DNA of 19,479 nucleotides from Streptosporangiaceae bacterium. GTDB lineage: Bacteria > Actinomycetota > Actinomycetes > Streptosporangiales > Streptosporangiaceae. Below, one piece after another: positions 1 through 6,482 of this stretch (positions are counted from its first letter, which is position 1; the number at the start of each line of letters is the position of its first letter). The translations under genes and the position numbers were made by a program. Location of the stretch: assembly GCA_030041195.1 (NCBI GenBank), contig JASHOI010000607.1, forward strand, positions 1 through 19,479, read 5' to 3'. The notes under the pieces were generated by a model that worked only from the letters and a program-made list of their open reading frames with translations, did no database searches and was not told the DNA's origin.

Positions 1-361
1 GGGCCGCCCGGCCGGCGTGGCCGATGCTCAGCGGGATCAGCGCGGCCTCGACGTTCTCGGCCGCCGACAGCGTCGGGATGAGGTTGAAGGTCTGGAAGAT
101 GAACCCGATCTTTTCGGCGCGCAGCCGGGTGAGCTGGGTCTCGCGCAGCGACCCCAGGCCGGTGCCGTCCAGCTCGACCGTTCCCTCGGTGGGCCGGTCC
201 AGCCCGTCGAGCAGGTTCAGCAGGGTCGACTTGCCGTGGCCGGTGCGGCCCTGCACCGCCAGCCACTCCCCGTCCTCGATCACCAGGTCCAGGTCCCGGA
301 CCGCCGGCACGGTGCGCCGGCCCTTCTGGTAAAGCTTGGTCACGCCGGTCAGCTTGTACAC
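1..361 (-). CDS. ABC transporter ATP-binding protein, MacB/LolD type (partial, C-terminus off the left edge)
   Basis: This is the N-terminal 120 residues of a cytoplasmic ATPase that would power the two permeases encoded just upstream. Walker A is seen as GRTGHGKST at about residues 38-46. The Q-loop region is IFQTFNLIPTLSAAENV at about residues 88-104, typical of the MacB/LolD/FtsE group that works with FtsX-like permeases. The signature motif, Walker B and H-loop lie outside the window. The start is GTG at 361: AGGAGA at 368-373 sits 6 nt upstream. The gap to the upstream permease stop is 34 nt on the same strand, which suggests one transcript. The family assignment is firm. The cargo is unknown; members of this group export peptides, antibiotics or lipoproteins, or act as mechanotransmission devices. 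Confidence 0.93.
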   Translation of the reverse strand, partial: MYKLTGVTKLYQKGRRTVPAVRDLDLVIEDGEWLAVQGRTGHGKSTLLNLLDGLDRPTEGTVELDGTGLGSLRETQLTRLRAEKIGFIFQTFNLIPTLSAAENVEAALIPLSIGHAGRAA

Positions 362-395
362 CGATCGTCTCCTGTTCTGTGAAAGGGTCTTTTGG

Positions 396-1841
396 TCAGC
401 CGACTTGGGACAAAGCGTCGACCGGGCGCAGCCGGGCGATCCGCCAGCTCCCGAACGACCCGGCCAGCAGCCCGCCCGCCAGGGCCAGGACCACCGCCAC
501 CGCGATCACACCACCGGTGATCGCCGGGTGCAGCGGCACCGCAACCACATGCGGCGCCGTGGCCGGGTTTGGGGTGGGCACGACGCCGCCCGGGGCCGCC
601 GCCTGGCCCGCCGCCTGCGCGAACGCCGCGGAGGACCCCGGGACCGTGACGGACAGCTTCGGCGCGATCGTGCCGATGATCGCCGCGCCCGCGAACCCCA
701 GGCCGGTCCCGGCCCCGGCACCGGCGATGCCCACCGCCGCCGATTCGGCGAGCACCTGGGCGATGATCCGGCGGGTCCGCCAGCCGAGCGCCTTGAGCGT
801 GCCGAACTCGGCGGCCCGCGCGGCCACCGCGGCCACGGTCAGCAGGCTGGCCACGGCGAACGCGGCGGCAAGCACCAGCACCGCCAGCCACTTGCCGAGG
901 TCGCTGGCCAGCTCGGCCGCGACGGCCACCGATCCGGTCACCCGGCTGGCCAGGCTGGCCGCGGTGGTCACGGTGTCGTGCGGCAGCAGCCGGGAGATCT
1001 GCTGCTGCAGGGCGGGGACGCCGGCGGCGCTGGCGGCGGTCACGTAGATCGTGTTCACCTGGCCGGCCGAGGCGCGGCCGCTGGCCAGCTGGAGCGCCTG
1101 GGCCGCCGCCAGCGGGATGTAGACATCGGGCGGGGCGCTGGCTTGCGGCTGGGCGGCGATGCCGATGACCGTGAACCTGACGCCGTCGATGGTGATGGCC
1201 GCGCCGGCCGTCAGGTTGTGGCCGGTCGCGTAGCCGGAGTCGACCACGGCGACGTCGGCGACGGTGCCGGCGGCGGGGAACGAGTGACCGGAGATGATCG
1301 TCGCGGCGCTGAGCGGGCCGAGGGCCAGGTGCCCGGTGTCCACGCCGTCCACGCTGAAAAAGCCCGTCGACGGCAAAGCCGGGCCGCCGGCCCGCCCGGG
1401 GCTGCGTGGGAACGTGACCGTCGTGTCGGACAGCAGCAGCCCGCCCGCGGCCGCCGCCACGTCGTGCAGCCTGCCCACGGTCGTCACGTCCGCGGACGTG
1501 ACCGGCGAGTACTGCGGGTCCACGAGCTGGACGCTGTGGCCCGCAGCGTTCTGGCACCCGCCGTTGCGGCAGATTTCCGGGCCGGCCGGGCCGGACACAA
1601 CGGTCGTTCCGGTCCTCGGCGTCGTGGCCCCGGGGGCCCGGGGCGGCGGTCCGGTCACGGTCACGTTCGTGCCCACCCCGTACAGCGCGGCCAGCACGGC
1701 GGCCTCGGACTTGGTCACCCCGGCCGAGGCGGAACTCACCGTGACGACCAGGCCGACCCCCAGCGCCAGGCCCAGCGCGACGAAGATGGCCTGGTGCGCC
1801 CGGCGGCGCAGCTCGCGCCGCAGGTACGTGAGGAAGAACAT
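396..1841 (-). CDS. ABC transporter permease, MacB/FtsX type (paralog A)
   Basis: A 481-residue membrane protein with MacB topology. One transmembrane helix lies near residues 18-40, followed by a large extracytoplasmic domain and three hydrophobic segments in the C-terminal FtsX domain. The coupling stretch EFGTLKALGWRTRRI and the final RIARLRPVDAL are typical of the family. Two cysteines, C91 and C96 (CRNGGC), fall in the extracytoplasmic domain. The chosen start is ATG at 1841, giving MFFLTYLRREL, because GAGGTG at 1848-1853 lies 6 nt upstream and the neighbouring paralog begins identically. A GTG at 1850 is the alternative. The gene lies 43 nt downstream of paralog B and 34 nt upstream of the ATPase, so the two permeases may form a heterodimer with it. 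Substrate unknown. Confidence 0.93.
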   Translation of the reverse strand: MFFLTYLRRELRRRAHQAIFVALGLALGVGLVVTVSSASAGVTKSEAAVLAALYGVGTNVTVTGPPPRAPGATTPRTGTTVVSGPAGPEICRNGGCQNAAGHSVQLVDPQYSPVTSADVTTVGRLHDVAAAAGGLLLSDTTVTFPRSPGRAGGPALPSTGFFSVDGVDTGHLALGPLSAATIISGHSFPAAGTVADVAVVDSGYATGHNLTAGAAITIDGVRFTVIGIAAQPQASAPPDVYIPLAAAQALQLASGRASAGQVNTIYVTAASAAGVPALQQQISRLLPHDTVTTAASLASRVTGSVAVAAELASDLGKWLAVLVLAAAFAVASLLTVAAVAARAAEFGTLKALGWRTRRIIAQVLAESAAVGIAGAGAGTGLGFAGAAIIGTIAPKLSVTVPGSSAAFAQAAGQAAAPGGVVPTPNPATAPHVVAVPLHPAITGGVIAVAVVLALAGGLLAGSFGSWRIARLRPVDALSQVG

Positions 1842-1884
1842 CGAAGACACCTCACCGGTCGGGCGGATGATCGGCTGGGGCGGG

Positions 1885-3348
1885 TCAGGCCACCAGGGCC
1901 AGCGCGTCGGCCGGCCGGAGCCGGGCGATCCGCCAGCTGCCGAACGCGCCGGCCAGCAGCCCGCCGGCCACGGCCAGGATCACCGCCAGCACGATCACGC
2001 CGGCGGTCACTGGCGGGTGCAGCGGGACGGTAACCATGTGCGACGCCGTCGCGGGGTCCAGCTCCCCGTTGGGCCCGCCCGGCGCCGCCGCCTTCGAGGA
2101 CACCCCGGACAGTGTCGGCGCGGTGAACCCCGGGACCGTGGCATGCAGTGTCGGCGCGATCGCGGCGATGATCGCCGCGCCGGCGAACCCCAGGCCCACG
2201 CCCGCCGCGGCGCCCCCGATGCCCATCGCCAGCGACTCGCCCAGCACCTGGGCCACGATCCGGCGGGTCCGCCAGCCCAGCGCCTTGAGCATGCCGAACT
2301 CGCGCGCCCGGCGGATCACCGCCGCCACGGTCAGCAGGCTGGCCACGGCGAACGCGGCGATCAGCACTGCCGCCGCCAGCCACCGGCCCAGGTCGCCGGC
2401 CAGCCTGGCGGCGCTGGCCACCGACCCGGTCACCTCGCCGGCCAGGCTGGCCTGGGTGGTCACGGTGTCGTGCGGCAGCAGCGCGGCGATCTCGTGCCGC
2501 ACCGCGGGGATGTCGGCGGCGCTGGCCGCGGTCACGTAGATCATGTCCACTTCGCCGGTCTCGGCAGGGCCGGACGCGGTCTGGAGCGCCTGGGCCGGCG
2601 CCAGCGGGATGTAGACATCGTCCGGGCTGCCGCCGGTCTGCGGCTGCCGGACGACGCCGATGACCGTGAACCTCACGCCGGTCACACCTGGAGCATTGCC
2701 GATGGTGATGGCCGAGCCAGCCTTCAGGTTGTGGCTCGCCGCGTACCCGGAATCCACCACGGCGACGTCGGCGTGGGCATCGGCGTCGGTGAACGAGTGA
2801 CCGGAGACGATCGTCCCGGCGCTCAGCGGGCTCAGCGCCAGGTGCCCGAGGTCCACCCCGTCCACGCTGAAAAAGAAATCCGACGGTCCCGAGCCGGAGC
2901 TCGTCGGGATCGACTCGGTATTGACGGAGAGCAGCAGCCCGCCCGCTGCCGCGGACACATCGTGCAGCCTGGCCACGGCCGCCACGTCCGCGGACGAGAA
3001 CGCCGAGTACGGCGGGCCCACGGTCTGGACGCTCTGGCCCGGCGACGCCTTCTCACACGTCCCGTTATGGCAGAGTTCCACGCCGTTCGCGTTGACCTGA
3101 ATGCCCGTCAGGCCGCCCATCTTCACCTGCCCAAAGCGGCCAATCATGACCGGCGGGCCGGTGACGGTCGCGTTGGTGCCCACCCCGTACAGCGAGCTGA
3201 GCACGCCGGCCTGGGCCCTGGTCACCCCGGCCGACGCGGCGGTGACGGTCACCACCAGGCCGACCCCAAGCGCCAGGCCCAGCGCGATGAAGACGGACTG
3301 CCGGATGCGGCGGCGCAGCTCCCGCCGCAAATAGGTCACGAAGAACAT
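1885..3348 (-). CDS. ABC transporter permease, MacB/FtsX type (paralog B)
   Basis: A 487-residue permease clearly paralogous to the next gene downstream. It has the same MFFxTYLRRELRRR start, the same first helix (LGLALGVGLVVTV), a matching extracytoplasmic domain, and a matching C-terminal FtsX domain with EFGMLKALGWRTRRI and RIARLRPADAL. The cysteine pair is conserved as C93 and C98 (CHNGTC). The start is ATG at 3348, with GGGAG at 3355-3359 lying 6 nt upstream. The frame stays open much further upstream, but that part overlaps the preceding gene in another frame and reads as low-complexity Arg/Pro/Gly, so it is not coding. The gap to the upstream gene stop is 14 nt. Tandem duplication followed by divergence is the simplest origin. 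Confidence 0.93.
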   Translation of the reverse strand: MFFVTYLRRELRRRIRQSVFIALGLALGVGLVVTVTAASAGVTRAQAGVLSSLYGVGTNATVTGPPVMIGRFGQVKMGGLTGIQVNANGVELCHNGTCEKASPGQSVQTVGPPYSAFSSADVAAVARLHDVSAAAGGLLLSVNTESIPTSSGSGPSDFFFSVDGVDLGHLALSPLSAGTIVSGHSFTDADAHADVAVVDSGYAASHNLKAGSAITIGNAPGVTGVRFTVIGVVRQPQTGGSPDDVYIPLAPAQALQTASGPAETGEVDMIYVTAASAADIPAVRHEIAALLPHDTVTTQASLAGEVTGSVASAARLAGDLGRWLAAAVLIAAFAVASLLTVAAVIRRAREFGMLKALGWRTRRIVAQVLGESLAMGIGGAAAGVGLGFAGAAIIAAIAPTLHATVPGFTAPTLSGVSSKAAAPGGPNGELDPATASHMVTVPLHPPVTAGVIVLAVILAVAGGLLAGAFGSWRIARLRPADALALVA

Positions 3349-3362
3349 CGAGTGCTCCCGTG

Positions 3363-4064
3363 CTACTTGGTGAGCCGCACGCTGGCGGACGGCACGCACG
3401 CGGGCACCGTGTCGTTGTTCAGCACGACGGGGTTCAACGGCTTGAAGCCCGGAACGTAGGGGTTCAACCCGGGCGGAAGGCGGCGGTGTGCCCCCACCGG
3501 CGTCATCAGGTTCGGCCCCCCGCGGTCCACGAACGCCAGGAACAGTGCCGACCCCCGCGGCATCGCGTCCGGGTGGATGATGTAGACCGCTTCGCGCAGC
3601 CGGAAGGTTTCCCCGTCGATGCGCACGGTCATGGTTTGCGGGAGCACGGTCAGGACGGCTCGCTGCACCGCTGGCGGCGCATCGCTGGTGGTGGCGTAGT
3701 CGCAGCTCTGCGACGGCATGACGCGGACGATCGCGTTGACGCCGTCCGCCCGGAGCGCCTGCTGCAGCCCGGCTGGGTTGGTGTTCTGCGGCGCGTCGAT
3801 GGTCACGGTCCCGTTGGCAGCCTCGCGTACCGTCCAGGCCGCGGCGACGGCCGTCCGGGCGCGCCCCGTCCCCTGCTGCCCCGCCCCCAGACCGCTCGCC
3901 AGAACCAGCGCCACGGCCACGGCGGTAAGCCCGCCGGCCAGGGCACCAATCCGGCGGCGGGCGCGGATCGCGCGGCCGCGGTGCATGATCTGCTCTGCCG
4001 GGATGTTCAGGTGCGCGCTGCGCACGGATTCCTGCACCGCGATGGCCAGTTCCTGGTCGTTCAT
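3363..4064 (-). CDS. Single-pass membrane protein coupled to an ECF sigma factor (possible anti-sigma or sensor)
   Basis: A 233-residue protein of no named function that I can assign. Residues 1-37 are cytoplasmic and Arg-rich at the end (RGRAIRARRR). Residues 39-62 form one hydrophobic helix, and about 170 residues then follow outside. The extracytoplasmic part has two cysteines (SCDY and ACVP). The start codon overlaps the sigma factor stop as ATGA (4061-4064), so translation is coupled. That arrangement is typical of a sigma factor and its membrane partner. However, the HxxxCxxC zinc anti-sigma motif is absent and the cytoplasmic part is too short for an ordinary anti-sigma domain. It may instead be an envelope sensor or a component of the ABC system downstream. 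An anti-sigma role is inference from position only. Confidence 0.85.
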   Translation of the reverse strand: MNDQELAIAVQESVRSAHLNIPAEQIMHRGRAIRARRRIGALAGGLTAVAVALVLASGLGAGQQGTGRARTAVAAAWTVREAANGTVTIDAPQNTNPAGLQQALRADGVNAIVRVMPSQSCDYATTSDAPPAVQRAVLTVLPQTMTVRIDGETFRLREAVYIIHPDAMPRGSALFLAFVDRGGPNLMTPVGAHRRLPPGLNPYVPGFKPLNPVVLNNDTVPACVPSASVRLTK

Positions 4065-4573
4065 GACGGGCTCTCCTGCTGTCGTTCGGGCGTGAGGTCG
4101 TGGCGCAGCGCGGCGAGGGCCTGAGCCATGTGCGCCATGACCGTGTTCGGGCTGATGCCAAGCGTGTCCGCGGTGCGCCTGGTGTCCAGGTCCAGCAGCA
4201 GCCGCAGCGCGACCACCTGCCGTTGCCGGGCGGGCAGCCGCATCAGGGCCGCCTTGATCCGCGGATCAAAGGTGCTGTCAGCGGCTCCGCGGGCGGTCGG
4301 CAGGTCGGCGATCGCGCCGGGGTCGGCCACCAAGACCTCCCGGCGGCGCCGCCGCCACCAGGAGACGTTGGTGTTCAGCGCGGTACGAACCACCCACGCC
4401 GCCGGGGCCGGATGCCCGCTGACCGTGCGCCACGATGCGCACGCCCGGGCAAAGGCCTCGGCCACGAGTTCCTGCGCCACGTCCTGATCGCCGACGCTGA
4501 CCAGTACGGCACGCAAGCAGTCATCCCTGGACCTGTGGTAGAACTCCGCGAAGTCCAGCCGCTCCGATCCCAC
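4061..4573 (-). CDS. ECF RNA polymerase sigma factor, SigE-family
   Basis: A 170-residue sigma-70 factor with only regions 2 and 4. Region 2 spans about residues 8-75, with the helix containing QDVAQELVAEAFARA. Region 4 spans about residues 108-158, with LPARQRQVVALRLLLDL and the helix-turn-helix TADTLGISPNTVMAHM. It directs RNA polymerase to a specific promoter set, often including its own operon. The start is GTG at 4573, the first possible one because an in-frame TGA lies three codons upstream. No Shine-Dalgarno is visible there, so a leaderless start or a later CTG is possible. The gene begins 32 nt after the CoxM-like gene stop and overlaps its downstream partner by 4 nt. No extra C-terminal SnoaL-like domain is present. 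Confidence 0.92.
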   Translation of the reverse strand: MGSERLDFAEFYHRSRDDCLRAVLVSVGDQDVAQELVAEAFARACASWRTVSGHPAPAAWVVRTALNTNVSWWRRRRREVLVADPGAIADLPTARGAADSTFDPRIKAALMRLPARQRQVVALRLLLDLDTRRTADTLGISPNTVMAHMAQALAALRHDLTPERQQESPS

Positions 4574-4605
4574 ACTCGTTCAACGCCCAGCCGGTGCCCG
4601 CGGGA

Positions 4606-5493
4606 TTAGCCGCCGGCCAGCGCGCGCCCACCGGCGGCACGCCGGAACGCCTCGGCCACCGCGCGGCGCAGCAGCACCCCGGCCACGTGCTTGCGGTAGC
4701 CGGCCGGGGCGTGCAGGTCGCCGGGCGGCTCCAGGACGTCAAGCGCGGCCTGCGCGGCGTCGACCAGGGTGGCCGGGTCCGCCCGGGTTCCGAGCAGGAC
4801 CCGTTCCGGCCCATGGCAACGCAGCGGAGTGTCGGCGACGCCGGTCAGGCAGACCCGGGCATCGGTGATCACATCGCCCGCGAGCGTCACCTGGGCGGCG
4901 GCCCCGGCGATCGCGAAGTCCCCGCGCCTGCGGCTGAGCTCCCTGAACGCGGCACCGGTGCCCGGCGCGGCGGCCGGGAAGCGAACCGAGACGAGCAGCT
5001 CGTCGGGCTCGAGCGCGGTGGTCAGGAAGGTGCGGAAGAAGTCCCGGGCGGCGATCTCCCGGCGGCCGCGGGCGCTCACCGCCTCGAACGTGGCGTCCAG
5101 CGCGACCGCGACCGCGGGCAGTTCGGCCGCGGGGTCGGCGTGCGCCAGGCTGCCGCCGACGGTGCCGCGGGCCCGGATCGGGGGATGCGCGACGTTCGGC
5201 AGCGCCGCGGCCAGCAGCGGGCAGTGCGCGGCGACCGCCGGCGAGGCCTCCGCCGCTGACTGGCGGACCATGGCCCCGATCACGAGCCCACCGGGCCCCG
5301 GGCGCAGCTCGGCCAGCCCTGCCACGCGCCCGATGTCGATGACGTGGTCCGGGCGGGCCAGCCGGAAGTTGAGCAGCGGCACCAGGCTCTGCCCGCCGGC
5401 GAGCACCTTGGCGTCGTCACCGCGTTCGGCCAGCAGCGCAACGGCCGCGGCCACGGTGGCCGGCTGGTGCAGGCTGAAATCGACCGGTTTCAC
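4606..5493 (-). CDS. Molybdenum hydroxylase FAD-binding medium subunit (CoxM-like)
   Basis: A 295-residue flavoprotein subunit that passes electrons from the iron-sulfur subunit to an acceptor. FAD-binding motifs of the CoxM/CutM family are seen: AGGQSLVPLLNFR at about residues 32-44 and RGTVGGSLAHADPAAELPA at about 109-127. The C-terminal CO-dehydrogenase flavoprotein domain is present (RRRGDFAIAGAAAQV). Length is normal for the family. The GTG start at 5493 overlaps the stop of the amidohydrolase gene as GTGA, so translation is coupled. It is the last gene of a CoxS-CoxL-amidohydrolase-CoxM order. Gene symbols are withheld because the substrate is not CO by the evidence of the large subunit. 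Confidence 0.95.
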   Translation of the reverse strand: MKPVDFSLHQPATVAAAVALLAERGDDAKVLAGGQSLVPLLNFRLARPDHVIDIGRVAGLAELRPGPGGLVIGAMVRQSAAEASPAVAAHCPLLAAALPNVAHPPIRARGTVGGSLAHADPAAELPAVAVALDATFEAVSARGRREIAARDFFRTFLTTALEPDELLVSVRFPAAAPGTGAAFRELSRRRGDFAIAGAAAQVTLAGDVITDARVCLTGVADTPLRCHGPERVLLGTRADPATLVDAAQAALDVLEPPGDLHAPAGYRKHVAGVLLRRAVAEAFRRAAGGRALAGG

Positions 5494-6482
5494 CGCGGGC
5501 CCGCAGCCGCCTGGCCGAACAGGCGGGCCGCGTTGCCGCCCATGATCTTGGCCCGCTCGCCGTCGGGCAGCGCGGCGCGCTCGACCACGTCCCGCGGCGC
5601 GAGGTCGCCGATCGGGAACGGGTAGTCGGAGCCGAGCAGGACCCGGTCCGGGCCGGCCTTGGCCACCAGGAACTCGAGCACGGCCGGGTCGAACACGACG
5701 CTGTCGAAGTGCAGCCGGGAGAACGACTCGAGCGGATCGGCGGTGGTGGCGGGGTTGATCACGTGGTTGCGGACCAGCCGGCCGAGGACGTAGGGCAGCG
5801 CGCCGCCGCCGTGCGCGGCAACGAGCCTGACCCCCGGGTACCGGGCCGGCACCCCCGCGTACAGCAGCCTGGCCAGCGTCACCGTGCTGTCCTCGACCCG
5901 GGCCAGCCCGTTGACCAGGCCGAAGTCGGCATAACGGGGTGCGCCGGCGAACCCCGGGTGCAGGTAGACGACGGCCCCGGCCGCGTCGGCCGCCTCCCAG
6001 AACGGGGTGAGGGCCGGGTCGTCAAGCTCGCGGTCTCGCGCCCGGGTGGCGATCATCACGCCGGGCAGCCCGGCCGCCGGCGGTGCGTGCAGGGCCGCGG
6101 CAGCACGCGCCGGGTCCTGCAGCGGCACCGTGCCCAGCGGGATCAGCCGGGGGTCGGCCGCCGCGAGTCCGGCGAGGCCCTCGGTGACCGCGACCGCCCA
6201 GTCCGCGCCCTCGTCCGCCGGCAGGTCGTACCCGAAGATGTCCAGCCAGCCGCCAAACACCTGGCGGCCGATGCCTTGCCTGGTCAGCCAGGCGTCGCGC
6301 AGCCCCGCGTCGGTGAGCCCGGCCGTGACCGGGCGGGTCGGCGGGCCGCCTGCGAAGACCAGGGCGTGGCCGGTTCCGGCCCGCTGCACCGCGATGTGCG
6401 GGAACCGGACCCGGCCCGCCGCCAGGTCCGCGATCAGCCCGGCGGGGACCGCGTGGGCGTGCACGTCAACCGCGTCCGGCAT
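5490..6482 (-). CDS. Amidohydrolase-family protein, ACMSD/decarboxylase-like TIM barrel
   Basis: A 330-residue metal-dependent TIM-barrel enzyme. The first metal motif is VDVHAHAVP, with H8 and H10. Later ligand regions are YLHPGF, VAAHGGGALPYVLGR, and LLGSDYPFP with the catalytic-type aspartate at D286. The C-terminus carries GGNAARLFG, typical of the amidohydrolase 2 (ACMSD-like) family, whose members decarboxylate or hydrolyse aromatic acids and lactones. The start at ATG 6482 was chosen because it shares TGATG with the CoxL stop and has GGAGGG 8 nt upstream; a longer in-frame start at 6512 adds only Arg-rich residues. Placement between the CoxL-like and CoxM-like genes implies it acts in the same pathway, probably on the hydroxylated product. 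The reaction is not determinable here. Confidence 0.93.
   Translation of the reverse strand: MPDAVDVHAHAVPAGLIADLAAGRVRFPHIAVQRAGTGHALVFAGGPPTRPVTAGLTDAGLRDAWLTRQGIGRQVFGGWLDIFGYDLPADEGADWAVAVTEGLAGLAAADPRLIPLGTVPLQDPARAAAALHAPPAAGLPGVMIATRARDRELDDPALTPFWEAADAAGAVVYLHPGFAGAPRYADFGLVNGLARVEDSTVTLARLLYAGVPARYPGVRLVAAHGGGALPYVLGRLVRNHVINPATTADPLESFSRLHFDSVVFDPAVLEFLVAKAGPDRVLLGSDYPFPIGDLAPRDVVERAALPDGERAKIMGGNAARLFGQAAAGPR

Noticed and set aside
336..3459. Long open frames on the plus strand opposite the permease genes
   Set aside because: They read as Arg/Gly/Pro/His-rich low complexity without domains and are antisense shadows of GC-rich genes with clear families.
3349..4161. N-terminal extension of permease B up to 4161
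   Set aside because: The extension overlaps the coupled membrane protein gene in another frame, has shadow composition, and the ATG at 3348 has a ribosome site and matches the paralog start.
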